Shown piece by piece: positions 23,046 through 35,334 of a stretch of DNA of 64,000 bases. Position 1 is the stretch's first letter; each line of letters starts with the position of its first letter. The stretch is from Guyanagaster necrorhizus (taxonomy: Eukaryota; Basidiomycota; Agaricomycetes; Agaricales; Physalacriaceae). The stretch covers positions 586,297 to 650,296 of the forward strand of contig NW_025064894.1 in the NCBI RefSeq assembly GCF_019112545.1, given 5' to 3'. The translations under genes and the position numbers were made by a program. The notes under the pieces are model-generated. The model ran no database searches. It saw only the letters and a list, made by a program, of their open reading frames with translations, and was not told the DNA's origin.

Positions 23046-26000
23046 TATCGATAAATCGACCACTAGACACAGTGGCTTTTATACCATTGTTGTGAAGTGA
23101 AAATTTCTGTTTCTTATCGAGTAAAAATCGCCATGCGGTCCATCGTTTAGTAATCGTTGCCGGACGAAGGGCTCCGATGTTGTCATAACCATTGGCCAAA
23201 TATCTAAGGAAGTGCGATTGAGCGGGAGTCATGCGTGCCAGGAAAATAGTCAGTTTACTCTTGCATAGGCCAGAGCATTGTACGATATTAGCTGTGCTGT
23301 AATGTCTCCCACCTAAGGACTAACAAAATATTAGTCTTGCACCTCAGGTAGAGCTACAAAGCAGCCTACGCGATCTGTTTTTGCACCACAATCAGTCTCT
23401 TTCGTTCGTTGAACTTGAAGGCCCGCCGGTTGGTTCTCGTAATTTGCCTTTATCGCCGCAGATCGGAAAACTGAAGAGCAGTGAAAAGTGTGATATCTCG
23501 TACCTCGGAGCAGGAAAAGAACGTTCGTTCGCTCCTTCTTGCAGTCATAAAGCCCTCGGTCGTATGTTAGGTTGCATAGTCCGTCCCATGTTCGCTGGGA
23601 AGCAGGTTACATACAGGTGCTCATAAGGAGAAGTGGACTCAACAGGAATGTTGATGAGCGGGTCACAATATCCAGCACGGATTAAAAACGTGGCCATAAT
23701 AATATTACAGACGAAGTGATATAATCACTGTTCAAACATTCAAATGTTCAACGGCAGGTCGGACTGGACAACGAAAGAGATAGCTGCGTGACCGCTTAGT
23801 AGCCCGGCGGCACGTGTTCCGAGTCACCAATGCCGGTCGAACCGACTTGGATTGGAATCACTTGGAACAAGCGCTCGTGTGCAACCTTTGCACCAATGTA
23901 CCAATGCGATGCTTCTCGCTAGCCTCCAGTATCGACAATCTGTGATTAATTCGCAACCATCAAGTATAGGCCGACCAAACTAGTAGCCCTTGATGCATCC
24001 ACTCGGCTTCAGAAGCACGACTGAGCTCGGTCCCATTTTCAGATACTATATCGTCTATAGAATCTTCGCCACGATGCACATAGCTGGACTATGTGAATGT
24101 GTGTACAAAGTCTTCATTACCGACTTTTCCCATCCAGAGCTCCTTAGCGAGCTTCCTCAGTATGTGTTTTTTGCTGGTATATTCCTCCACTTACGTAGCT
24201 AATATCTGTTTAGATCCGTACCTGTGGGTATCTTGTAATTCTCCACGAAAACTCTGACAATCAGCTATAGGTTGAGATGTTGGCCTTCGTAGGTTCTTTG
24301 GTTTCCTCAAGGATTTCGGGCCTAGATACATCCACAATTGTAGTATCTCGTTTCTTTCATTGCTCAAAGGTACATTTATGTGGTTTCTCCTTTCTCTTAC
24401 AAGCTTAATGCATTTATCTCACTATAGCTTCTACATGTCACAAATATAGAATAGCAAGTCTTTCCGAATCTATATAGTCCCATATAGCATTGACACCGCC
24501 CACAGTCAGCCACCATAATATTTGGATTATTACATCTCTAATCGCATGTATATGATAACTTACACGCTGAATTGGCTCCGAATTTGCCGTTTCAAAAGCG
24601 GTCCCGGCTCTTATCAATATTGGTACTTCTTATCCCATCCTATCATTTCCTAGCTAATTCTTTGTCGAACAGGCGCCGGAATTGGTAAGCCCTCCATCTT
24701 TCTCCCTCGCGGATACGTCCTCAAGCGATGAAATTATGTAGCACAGGTTATCACGACGTATATACTCTGTCCAGAACATCGTGTCTGCAGCAATGCCTGA
24801 CTCTGCGCCGTTAGGGCACAGAGTGCCTCTTCCAGTGTAATCAACGATAACATCAACAAGGTATGGCCCCATTGTTTGTCTGCCTTTTCGCTGCGGTATT
24901 AGCCCTGATACTTCAAATAAAGGTCATCACCATTTTGGAGACCAGCGCCGCCGCTCTGTGCGACACTTTTGTTACCCTCGCCCTGTGCGGCCGGCTAAGG
25001 AGGAATCATACGGGAATTAAATCGTAAGGCTCGCTGATGCTTTGGCGGTCTGTAGCTCTAAGTCCCCGGGGGATTCTAGGACCGACTCCACCTTAGACTC
25101 TTTGATTATCATAGCTATCAATCGAGGAGCTGTAACGACTATTGCTGCAGTTTTGAACCTCATTTTGATACGATCTTGTTCTTTGAATTTGGTACAATAA
25201 CCCCCTCACAAAATGTGCAGTACCTTTCACGGCCGAAATCGATGCTCTTGTGAGTTCTATTTCAGCGCCCGCGAGTCCGTACATACTAACAACGTCTCGA
25301 GCTTGCTCGCTTTTAATCCTAGTACCGAGCGTGAGTGTACTTCCACGATTCCCTTAATTTGCTTTAATTACCCGCCTTCATAGTTTATGTTCTTTCTGTC
25401 GTCGGAAGGTTATAATATACGTCTTAGTATCCTCTGTGCATATCCATTGACCCTTTCTTCTGCAATTTGAACTATCGCGGAGACATGCGGGCAGGCACAA
25501 GACGTCAAAATAGGAATTGGAGCGTCGTTGATACGACCTCGAACCACTCGTATAGGTTACCACTAGAATGCATAGGGCTTTCTGCTCCGGAAGGCACTGT
25601 TCAGATGGTAACACCTTGTTTTCGGCCATGAGATAAAAAGTTGGCAACTTGTTAGACGCATGGTTTGATTGCCAAGTTCACGCTTTGAGTTTTCGATTCC
25701 TAGGTTGCTCTACGTGCCTTCGCACTGAATTTTATGTTTTTATTCTCGTTTAGTTCTAGTTTAGCTTAGAATCAGAATTGCGTAGCACTACAATTGATAT
25801 CATTTACGCCAAGCCGATGAGTACTCTGAGGACTCAAGTCGGGTGCCGAGCAATGACCTCTGTCCTTCATATGAACAGATCCTTCACTAACCAGATACCT
25901 AATGTATTGTATGATATATGTTCTTGTTCCCAGCAAACAGATATGCGAACAGCAGGCACTGTCCAGCATGTTCGTTACCGTGACGGTCTAGTACAAGATA

Positions 26001-26456
26001 GCCAAGCCCTGAGAGCTTCCTGTGACTCAGTGACAAATGGATGGTGTTCGAGTCTGAGAGCGGCAAATCGCATGGGAGAAGGCGCATTCACCAAGATGTC
26101 CGAAGCCACCGTCATTCCCATTCAGCACAAATGACAAATAGCCCCACAGTAGTTAACGGGGTCGGGCCATCCCGATTGTTCAATGATGTATATCTTCGTT
26201 CTTCCCATGACGACGTTGATTTGAGGCTTCGTTAAAATCCTGCTCACCTAATGAGGACCAGGGAGTCAGATGCCGCGCTATCTCCTACCAGCATCCACTG
26301 TATGCCCAAACCAGTAGCAGCTAGATGATCATAACTGTGTTACATTTTCATGGACCATATACGAAATCTGGTTGGGTCGATGAATCGTAGCAAACTTCCA
26401 GAAAACTCTGGGCTCTTCACTATATCATAGCGAAGTGTCCGGTCAAGCCAAAATGA
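23046..26456. other. Intergenic, no gene recognised
   Basis: Host-like composition with normal CpG. ORFs are short, overlap on both strands and show no family motif. I see no LTRs, tandem repeats or RNA genes in it. Confidence 0.5.
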
Positions 26457-26550
26457 GGGCCTCACTGGGAGTTGAACCCAGGACCTCCTCGATCGATGAG
26501 AGCAACCAGGTAAACCCAAACGAGGAATCATACTACTAGACCATAAGGCC
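26457..26550 (-). tRNA. tRNA-Pro(TGG) with intron
   Basis: The minus strand folds as a tRNA. Acceptor arms GGCCTTA and TGAGGCC pair with one G-T wobble. The D arm GGTCTAGTAGTATGATTC and T arm CTGGG-TTCAACT-CCCAG are canonical. The anticodon loop reads TTTGGG, followed by an intron of about 23 nt before the 3' half of the anticodon stem (CGAGG). Length without the intron is about 71 nt; discriminator C. Confidence 0.9.
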
Positions 26551-27199
26551 GATAGCATATGGTGGCCGTCCATTTTACTCTGCAGTAAAAGGTTTTTAAA
26601 GTGGCCGCACATCCTCTAGAACCTACAATATAGTGACAACACCATGATACCAATGGACACCAGGTCCAGCCGAGGACCAAAAAGTTGAAAAGGCCGAAGA
26701 TTCAGTGTCACTATTCGGCCGAGATCACAGATGATGCTATTCCTGGGAACTGTAGTGAGCTCATGAGGAGTGGCTAGTAAGGGCGCCATAAAACTTCGCA
26801 AAAGAGACCTACGGGATATCAAGAATGAAGTTAGGACTGATTGAAAGTCATGATAATTAGCCCTTGGTATACCACGGCGGACGCACCACGTATGATGATA
26901 GTCTCGTCCGTTCCGCAATCATCTTGTGAATCCGCTGACGCTCAGAGACTCGAACACATGGTTCTTGACAGGGTTCAGGTGCCTACCAGCCTTTGACGAG
27001 GTTACGAGGAGTGCATCAACGACCACAAAATGAGAATGTAGCGCTGCTACTGAGTGATAATCAAAACTATTTCGTTGACGAGGAACTCACATACACTTAA
27101 GCTCGGGCTTGGTGTGCTGGCCAGTACTCCAATGGCACTTTCACAGCCTCTGGAATCTCTTCTGTTCGGTATCCCATCATATTATTGTATGCGTTCTCG
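26551..27199. other. Intergenic, nothing recognised
   Basis: Only short overlapping ORFs are present. The minus-strand ORF 26616-26918 has no recognisable motif. Confidence 0.45.
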
Positions 27200-27560
27200 C
27201 ACCTTCCTATATCGACCTCAGCAAGTACTGTCATTGGAGGACCGTCAAACTTACCTTTGTACGTAGGTTACAACAAACAGTTCCTGGGTTTGAAAGTCTC
27301 ATCGGCATTTTTTCCTCCGCTAGGGACTGCAATTCCCCAAGAAGATACGAATAATGTGAATGTGCTGGTAACGAGAACATTCAGGATCGGAGATAATGAC
27401 CGAGAGTCAGCGTTCATTACAGCAAGAGTCCAAATGAGCTGTAAAAGACGTGAGGACACCAAAGAGGGAGGATACGGCACCCAACGTGGTCGTACTGGCT
27501 TGAACAAACGTACAACCACACCTATCATTAAATCCCTTTGCATGAATAGCGACCACGACA
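27200..27560. repeat. Direct repeat A, copy 1
   Basis: Similar in the same orientation to 31345-31690. Shared blocks include CCGTCAAACTTACCTTTG, CGTAGGTTACAACAA, TGAAAGTCTCATC and AAGAGGATACGAATAATGTG (AAGAAGATACG in this copy). On the minus strand both contain a GTAAGTTTGACGG intron start and a hydrophobic SQLIWTLAIMNA-like reading, so it is probably part of a decayed gene I cannot name. Confidence 0.6.
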
Positions 27561-27639
27561 TATGAAGGTCGAACTTCAACTTGAATGTTGAAATTCCGCC
27601 GAAAGCGGTGGCGGTAAGAGGATGGCCTCATTGTATCTT

Positions 27640-29019
27640 ATAAAATCGGAGCATATGGCCCTATGTCTGATCAGTTTAGACGCTCAGTGACATTGATTAC
27701 TGGATATACCTTCTAGCTTACCTGAAAAGCTCAGCGCTCGGCGCTCAGCGTTTTGAGAGGGAGCATATATGCGCATTCGCATCCACACTCTTCATGGCAT
27801 CGTCAAAGCTGTTATACTGGTTTCAATGTCAGAAAGTAAGCACACAAAAGCCTTCATACATGCAGTTTTTTCACCAGACGTTCTTCCACAAAAACCTGAG
27901 CGACTACTGCCGTTGTCTACGTCTATCTGCAGATGGAACAGGATATTGCCTGTACAAATTTCCAGCACTCTGAATGTAGAAACGAAAGGCTGGTTCACAT
28001 ACCATGACGTAGAATGTCTGGATATGCTCCCAAAGATACAAGGGTGCGCCATGCTAAGAATGTCACTCAGCTCGCCCAGAAGGAACAGAGCTGGCTCCCA
28101 TCGAAGTACCACAATGCACGGGAAAAGGTGAGAAAATGTCGACAGCATTCCGTAGAGATATGGCGCATGGCACCGCCAGTTTTGGTGGTAGGACGAGAAA
28201 AACGAAACGCGTCTTACGTCAGCAATATCCTATTTCACAGTCACCTGTTCGTGTTGAGGTATTTATGTAAGGGCGACCGTTATCCACTGGACAAGCATCA
28301 AATACACTGCCTGCTGTTGAACGGTGCGCAATAAGCTCCATTTCTCCTTTATAAAATTCGTACTAGGTTGTTCTCCAGAAACTGCATCGCAAAGGTTATG
28401 CTCTCGCCCTGGAAGAGTAGGATAAGTATTTGGCCGCACGTGGCAGCGAACGCGTCTCTTTCCTCTGTCAGTCAGAAAGGAGATCCAGAAAAAGTCCCTC
28501 AAGAGACCCCTGTGGACAATAGAACGCTTCCCACATCAAATGGACTTCCTTTGGTGTTTTGGGGCTGGCCGCTCCACTAGAACTTCTTCAATCCTGGCTC
28601 CCACTGGCAGAACCACTTGGATTACGGTGACCACATCGGGAATATACTGCCGTATACACTCCATCCTCCTCGAACATCGTCTCATCTACTGCTTTCCCAT
28701 AAAGGCCGTCAACATCAAATCCAAGCCGAATCTCTTCTTTATTTTGCTACCAATCGAAGCTCGTCCAGGTTGAAAAGAACAGTCAAAGCAGAAGATTTGT
28801 GGAATTGCTGCACCTCCTTCGTGGGTTCGAACGTCGAACCTTTTTTCGGAATGCTATGTTCATCGGCGTGATGACCTAACGATAAACAACGACCTCGCTT
28901 TCGAAATACTGTCCCAAGTCCTGATAGTGTCCTGCGACAATCGTATGGTGTTCAGGTAGGAGAGCGGAAAACTATGTCTGCCGCAGAATTTTCTCAGTAT
29001 AGTGTCATAAAATTATGCT
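27640..29019. other. Arm 1 outer part, no gene recognised
   Basis: Overlapping short ORFs on both strands, without a family motif and without conserved frame against arm 2 (36531-37530), where indels shift all frames. I therefore do not call a gene. A GCTCAGCG-type short repeat is seen near 27730-27750. Confidence 0.4.
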
Positions 29020-30209
29020 CTACATCTTCTTTCGCGACCAAACGAACCAAAATTCACACGTACTATGAAATGCTGGATCACGACGTTCCTTTCCCGACGT
29101 CTTCTGCAGCTCTCCTGCCAATCCCGCTTCCTTCAAATCTTCCCCGATATTACCCGTCGTGATCTTCTCGAACGTAGCTCTTACTGCGTTCGAAAGCGAT
29201 CCCATTCCCGGTGTTGCTCCGGAGAAATAGAAACTCACAAACGAAATAAGCTACACAAATACCTGCTCTCTCTTCATCAGTTGTAACCGTAAGCCGCACA
29301 CACTTAGAATTCATTTCGCTATAGCAATCTAGCTCCCGCATGTGCTCTTCAAGATGTTCTCCGATAATAGGATCCATCCCTTTCGATCGAAGCATACCTA
29401 TGTACACCTCTTCAACCGTAGCCGTAGGTCCCTTGCTCGCTTCCTGTCCAACGCGTTGTCCAAATTCTTCAATCAGAAGCCATCCGTCCGGTTTCAGAAC
29501 CCGCGTTGCATTCTTCAGTCCAGCTTTGATATGCCCCTTTGGTATCTAATGGAAATTTCAGAAAACAGAACCATGGTGACTGAACAAAATCAAACATACA
29601 TGGTAGAATACAAATCGAATATGGACGACGTCAAAACTTTCTGCTACGTCTATGGCTGCCAGCGGATTCATGATGTCCAACTCTTCGTAGCTTACATTCG
29701 GAGGAAAGGGACTAGGGAAATGAGACGTTCATCGGGTGCTCAGAACAAATGGACGAACCGAGGTGGTAGTGGACTGATGTCCGCAGTCAATACCTGAGCA
29801 TCGGAGAACATTTCAGCAGCTTGGATAACCCTGACATAACCGTTGGAATTCGCAGCCAGAAGGTCTGTAGACGTATATGCGTACCATGCACCGGATCCTG
29901 CACTAGTAATTTCATGAGAATCAGCTACAGTGATAATGAATAGCATCTCACCCAATGTCGATAATCCTACGAGGATCTTCGATTTCAGCCAATGATAATC
30001 CCCCTCCTAGGAAACACCTCACTCACTCCATTGTGCAATTCATCCAGTCTGTGCGATATCCCTAAGCTCGCCGGTCATGATGATGAAAAGGGAACCGTAC
30101 CGCTCCCACTCCGACCCAGCGGTGTTATGATCCTGATCATTGAACGTGAGTTCGAGCCAAGGTTTCCCAGGTGATATCTACGTGCCCGCAAGAAATAGTT
30201 CTCATTCAT
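29020..30209 (-). CDS. SAM-dependent class I methyltransferase, arm 1 copy
   Basis: Class I methyltransferase of the fungal LaeA/UMTA-like type; substrate unknown. Read on the minus strand by analogy with arm 2, SAM motif I is ITDIGAGSGAW (split by introns), then VIQAAEMFxDAQVL, DISPLPPR, the PNVSYEELDIMNPL segment, and post-motif FDVVHIRFVFYH. The last part contains LKNATRVLKPDGWLLIEEFGQ and a C-terminus ending FWFVWSRKKM. Introns of about 45-55 bp separate these pieces. The codon that is a stop in arm 2 is CGA (Arg) here, in VYIGMLRSKGMDP, so the C-terminal half is open. The first 100 codons are doubtful in both arms: the start at 30209 and a probable 1-nt frameshift before the GGGLSLAEIEDP segment make full function uncertain. 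Confidence 0.7.
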
Positions 30210-30394
30210 GTTGTTGTTCGACGTGACCAGTAAAAGCCTGTCTTTATATGAACCAAGCTGGTGCTCGAATGGGGCTGACGTGACTCCGACTTGAACATCG
30301 GCAGATCGTCGTGATAGTGAGGGCTGCGCACCATACCGTCCATAAAGCCATGGGCCCAGATGATCACGGAACTACCGTATGTTGAGTTTGGGAG

Positions 30395-31040
30395 TCAATG
30401 TTTTAGGCTGAGCACCCAAGCCAGTTTTGTGATGTAGACTCGGAGGTCCAGGAGGAATATAAGAGGTGGAATTGGAGGGAGCCCAATGAGAGGAGGAAGA
30501 GATGAAGAGAATACGAACCGGATTAGCCATACTGCCCCAACGACCGAGCATCTGGATTTCGTAGTTGGAGTAGCGATGCTCCTCCTTGCTGGAACTTGAA
30601 GGGGTTCAAGCCTGCAGATGCACGGACATCGCGAATCTCCCTCCGAAAGGAAGATTGAACATCTCATGGATTTAAGAGGGTAAGAGATGCATCTGAAAGG
30701 GTGCCATCCTCGGGAAACTTGACACCAGGCTTGAGGTGCATGACTCGGAGGATCGCTTGCAATACAGAGGGTGACTGACTGCGTAGGCCTTCAGTCTGTC
30801 TCACCATGGTAATGCTGAATTCCCCGAATGACGCGTTCGACGAATGGGGAGTCGGTGGCCGTGAAGGGCAGGCAAAGATCCGTGTGCAGGGATTTGACAT
30901 GCGCGAGATACTTCTTGATATCCACGGCAAGATTGCATCTTTGGATGCTGGCAGTATTGGTCCGTTTCGGTTGTAATATCATCCCGGTCGTGGACGAAGG
31001 CGGACATCCCGATTTGCTGCTAACGTCCATCGTATGCCCA
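30395..31040 (-). pseudogene. Tyrosine-recombinase-like fragment, arm 1
   Basis: Minus-strand pieces match the N-terminal (core-binding) part of fungal Crypton-like tyrosine recombinases (LAHVKSLHTDLCLPFTATDS, VERVIRGIQHYHGE), then PSVLQAILRVMHLKPGVKF. The centre of the catalytic domain is missing and the C-terminal EIQMLGRWGS segment follows. In this arm about 20 bp around the HSF-R motif are deleted relative to arm 2, removing the His/Arg cluster. It is broken. Confidence 0.65.
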
Positions 31041-31344
31041 AAATATCGCTGATTTGATCATGTAACTGTTACTTTTTAATTCCTACTCTTCTAGTTAGCC
31101 AAGTGACCGTAACCGCGAGGTCGAACGTTCAGTCAATTCCGCAGATACTGCTGCGTGCACGTCAGCCACGCAGGATTTGTCTGAATCCTCCCAACCTTCA
31201 TCAGCCTCTCCATGTCCTCCGACAATTCGGCTTCTTCGTCTCTTCATTGCAATTGGTGGCGTAATAGAAACATCGATGCGGTTTCCCTTCCACGGTCGTA
31301 TTCCTTATGCGGTATCGACTCAAGAGCTTCGTGGCGCGTAGAGC

Positions 31345-31690
31345 TATATCGACATTAGCAAGTATTGTCATCGGAAGACCGTCAAACTTACCTTTGCACG
31401 TAGGTTACAACAACCGGCTGTCGGGCTTGAAAGTCTCATCAGCATTTCTTTTCTTTCGATGAGGACTTCAATTCTCTAAGAGGATACGAATAATGTGAAT
31501 GCGCCGGTAACCAGGACGTTCTTGGACATTGAGGATCAAAAGGAGGGGCCATGGGCCAGCGTTCATGATGGCTAGAGTCCAAATGAGCTGTGAAGACGTG
31601 ACGACATCAAAGAGGGAGGATACGGTGCTCAACGTGGTTGTACTAGCTTGAACAAATGTCTAATGTCTAGCCACACTTCCCACCAATTGG
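31345..31690. repeat. Direct repeat A, copy 2 (in the spacer)
   Basis: Second copy of the 27200-27560 unit, same orientation, differing mainly by substitutions and small indels. It begins exactly where inverted repeat arm 1 ends. Confidence 0.6.
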
Positions 31691-32100
31691 CGTGAATAGG
31701 ACGTATTCTACTGTGGCTACTTCGCTGGTTGTGGACAGGTGCACATTACCCATCACTGGGCAGGGAATACGTGCAATGGCCTCACGTCCATTGTCAAATT
31801 CGAGAAGGAAAACTGTGTTATACGCTCCTATACAAAATGTTAGAGTCTATGCGTCAGAAAACAACAGAGTGAACAACCTTGAGCGATGCGTTCAAACCGA
31901 AGACAGCGTTGTGCACCAACGGCTGACGGTGCAATACTCTGCTTTCAACTTTACAAGATGAATACTTCGATCTTTATGGTAATCAACGTCCAGTTTCAGT
32001 CATTCATAGGAAAATAGACAACGTACGCAGCGTATCGTTCCATAACCATTGTCCCTCGTGGTCAAAGATGCCGGCGGTCCCGCACGACACTGTCGACATG
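31690..32100 (-). pseudogene. 5' fragment of an APH-like phosphotransferase gene
   Basis: Reading minus: the first exon has SAVGAQRCLRFERIAQ, then an intron of about 48 bp, then the second exon FLLEFDNGREAIARIPCP followed by LSTTSEVATVEYV. These are the N-lobe signatures of the fungal APH family. The upstream part resembles 20840-21070 base for base. It contains just the N-lobe portion that is missing from the gene at 19624-21026 and stops where repeat A begins. Confidence 0.7.
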
Positions 32101-32859
32101 TGTTTCGTAACGATGTGCAGGTATGGCCGGAGATGCAAAGCAAGGAAAGATGACAGCATGGAGAGACCATGAAGGGCGACTGCCTGAAAGCCGTTGGCAT
32201 TTGCCGAAGTCTACTTTCCGTAAGGTGCTCCTTATGACTTGTCGGTATTAGCTGATTTAGCTAGAATAGCTAGGGATAAGCCAGCTGGCGATGCTGTATG
32301 ACCTATCACACCTGCATCCATGGCCATTAGGTCGAAAGGGCCATCCTGTTCTCCCCGTCAAAATGTGCTCGTCAGGAAAAGGTTACACGCACACCTCTGT
32401 GATATCTTCGAGCCACAACGATGTCGACACGTAACTGGAACGTCCCCTTCAGAGGTAGTCTTTCATCGACCTACGAATTATTATCCATCTAAATGTGTTC
32501 GAGGTAACTGTTCGGCCCACACGCAAAGAAAGAATTCACGGGGCAGCAAAACGGAGATGGAATCATAAGCTTCAAAATTTATGCATGATTGCTCTGACTC
32601 CTGAGGAAAAAAACGCGTCATTAACATATAAATGCATGGGTAGCAGAACTGTAGAAACGCACCCAAACGACAAAGCCGCAAACACTAGCCGTCTCCTTGT
32701 CTGTCACTGTACTAGCTGAAAGGCACCCTTGAATTTAATGACATTCAGATCTGGCACATTGGCTCAAAGTGCGCGGGCGGATTCCTCGAAACTGTTCGAT
32801 GGTGGCGGTATGAAGAAGAGATTAGTCAGAAGAAGCCGAAACTGATGGCCGAGCTACGA
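32101..32859. other. Spacer, no gene recognised
   Basis: Host-like composition. Short ORFs only, none with a recognisable motif. Confidence 0.4.
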
Positions 32860-33870
32860 CCATCCTCCTTACTAATCTCGGGATATCTACGTTCACGTGC
32901 CATGTATATGCCATCACCATGACCCCCTTTTTTTTTGTTTTCAGCATTTGATTAACCGCAACAAGTAAGCTGTCTACTAAGATGCGGTGGAGGTACAGGA
33001 CCTCAGGATCTTCTTTCCCTCCTGTTCTGGTCCCTCCGCTCTTCCTTCTGAGTTCCCCGGGTATTTTGGCATGTAATGTGGAGTAGAGTAATGGACATGT
33101 ATGGCATAGAGGGGGCATTCATGCAAGATATGCTCCTGTGTCTGAAATGTCTCTCCACAAGGGCAGTCAACATCCTTACTTGGCACAAATTGTGAGTAGT
33201 ACTCGCCTATGTATCCATGGCCTGTTCTGCACTGAAGAACTCGGCCGAATATCTCTCTTTTCACTGCAAGGTCTATGAGGTGGGGTGTCAGCTTCCATGA
33301 TGGTGGTATTCTGTTTGCTGTCACATAGCATCTCCATTTAGGGCTGGTCTCCCATACCTTCCTCCACTCTTCTAGCTTGCCGACTTTGCCTCCCTTCTAG
33401 CATTCACCCTTGTTCTGCCCATGGCTTCCATTGTTTTCTCTGATCCTTTCTTCGCCAAGTAGTCTGCTTGTTTGTTTCCTGTGATGTCCTTGTGGCCTAG
33501 GCACCACAAGATTTTGACTGTGTGCATAAGATCATTGTCAAGGAATTGGCATATGCATCGGTGGAACAATATTGAGAATGCTTGTCCAGTTTTGGGTAAA
33601 GGGTCAAATATGGCATCGATGGCTGATGAGTTGTCTGCGAAGAAGTGTAAGTGCTTTACTTCTCTGTCTTCCTTCGCATGGTTCACCGCTCTTGTTGCCC
33701 CAATGGCAAGGGCAGCCATTTCTCCATCATAGACCTTGGCTTTTCCCCCCAGGCCCATACTAAATTCGAATGCCTGTGTCCTATCTCTGAGCCCTACTAT
33801 TCCTGCCCCCTACTCGCCTTTGTCCCCATATGTCCACCGTGACCCTGCTGCAATACTATTTGCTCTCATC
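32860..33870 (-). mobile_element. 5'-truncated LINE (Tad-like) with RNase H
   Basis: On the minus strand the RNase H domain starts near 33835 (WTYGDKG) and continues at 33372-33758 with YDGEMAALAIGA, FFADNSSAIDAIFD, the CLGHKDITGNKQADYLAKKG segment, so acidic residues and the GHxxxxGN...D pattern are visible. Then comes the C-terminal LINE region at 32977-33324 with a zinc-knuckle-like CPCGETFQTQEHILHECPLY. An A-rich stretch read on the minus strand (near 32930) may be the 3' tail. RT and endonuclease are absent, as in 5'-truncated LINE insertions. It lies in the spacer of the inverted repeat. Stops at the RNase H start show it is decayed. Confidence 0.82.
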
Positions 33871-34368
33871 ATCAACCATCACCAATGCAGGTACACACTC
33901 CTCGAAAATAGCTGACCGAATCTCCTCCAGCCTCAGCGCACGAATCCTAGGCACCCGCTGAAGCTATGGGCTAGGTCGCAGACGAAAACCCCTTCATCTC
34001 CGGCTCCGAACCCCAGCAGATGATATCAGCCGCCGACATAACCGATTCCGCCAGGCTCTACACGACACGAAGCTCCTGAGTCTATACTGCATAAGAAATA
34101 CGACCGTGGAAGGGAAACCGCATCGATGTTTCTATTACGCCACCAATTGCAATGAAGAGACGAAGAAGCCGAATTGTCGGAGGACATGGAGAGGCTGATG
34201 AAGGTTGGGAGGATTCAGACAAATCCTGCGTGGCTGACGTGCACGCAGCAGTATCTGCGGAATTGACTGAACGTTCGACCTCGCGGTTACGGTCACTTGG
34301 CTAACTAGAAGAGTAGGAATTAAAAAGTAACAGTTACATGATCAAATCAGCGATATTTTGGGCATACG

Positions 34369-35054
34369 ATGGACGTTAGCAGCAAATCGGGATGTCCGCC
34401 TTCGTCCACGACCGGGATGATATTACAACCGAAACGGACCAATACTGCCAGCATCCAAAGATGCAATCTTGCCGTGGATATCAAGAAGTATCTCGCGCAT
34501 GTCAAATCCCTGCACACGGATCTTTGCCTGCCCTTCACGGCCACCGACTCCCCATTCGTCGAACGCGTCATTCGGGGAATTCAGCATTACCATGGTGAGA
34601 CAGACTGAAGGCCTACGCAGTCAGTCACCCTCTGTCTTGCAAGCGATCCTCCGAGTCATGCGCCTCAAGCCTGGTGTCAAGTTTCCCGAGGATGGCACCC
34701 CTTCAGATGCATCTCTTACCCTCTTAAACCCATGAGATGTTCAATCTTCCTTTCGGAGATTCGCGAGGTCCGTGCATCTGCAGGCTTGAACCCTTCATTG
34801 TATTCCGGTCACAGCTTCAAGTTCCGACGAGGAGGAGCATCAGCTACTCCGACTACGAAATCCAGATGCTCGGTCGTTGGGGCAGTGAGGCTGATCCGGT
34901 TCGTATTCTCTTCATCTATTCCTCCCTTCATTGGGCTCCCTCCAATTCCACCTCTTATGTTCCTCGTGGACCTCTGAGTCCACACCACAAAACTGGCTTG
35001 GGCGCCCCACTTTCAGGCTCCCAAGAACTGGGCCCCCAACGTAACTCGCATTGA
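34369..35054 (+). pseudogene. Tyrosine-recombinase-like fragment, arm 2
   Basis: Counterpart of the arm 1 fragment. Readable in order over shifting frames: LAHVKSLHTDLCLPFTATDS, GIQHYHGE, VLQAILRVMRLKPGVKFPED, then after an internal gap YSGHSFKFRRGGAS (the His-x-x-Arg box of tyrosine recombinases) and SDYEIQMLGRWGSEAD. The middle of the catalytic domain, where family members have a GFLRCGE-type segment and the first catalytic Arg, is not there. It is related to the Crypton-like recombinases of mushroom genomes; non-functional. Confidence 0.68.
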
Positions 35055-35334
35055 CCTATTTCCGTTCCCGAAGATCCTTTATCCTTCAATTACTCAAACA
35101 GCGAACGCCAACCGCCTTCGACAACTCTCTATCCAGTCTAAAACATTGACTCCCCAACTCAACATACGGTAGTTCCGTGATCATCTGGGCCCATGGCTTT
35201 ATGGACGGTATGGTGCGCAGCCCTCACTATCACGACGATCTGCCGATGTTCAAGTCGGAGTCACGTCAGCCCCATTCGAGCACCAGCTTGGTTCATATAA
35301 AGACAGGCTTTTACTGGTCACGTCGAACAACAAC

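Larger units (their letters stand above)
27560..31344 (+). repeat. Inverted repeat arm 1
   Basis: It is the reverse complement of about 34055-37612. It contains a methyltransferase gene and a tyrosine-recombinase fragment, both also in arm 2. In the middle, the antisense 151-codon frame at 29342-29797 matches that of arm 2 at all but two positions, so identity there is very high. Towards the outer end (27.6-28.5 kb) similarity falls and length differs by about 200 bp. Confidence 0.9.

Noticed and set aside
29342..29797. 151-codon ORF repeated at 35747-36202 (opposite strand)
   Set aside because: It is the antisense of the methyltransferase exons in both arms; conservation is explained by the inverted repeat.
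30828..31052. Identical 74-codon ORFs at 30828-31052 and 34347-34571
   Set aside because: Antisense of the recombinase N-terminal fragment, duplicated with the arms.
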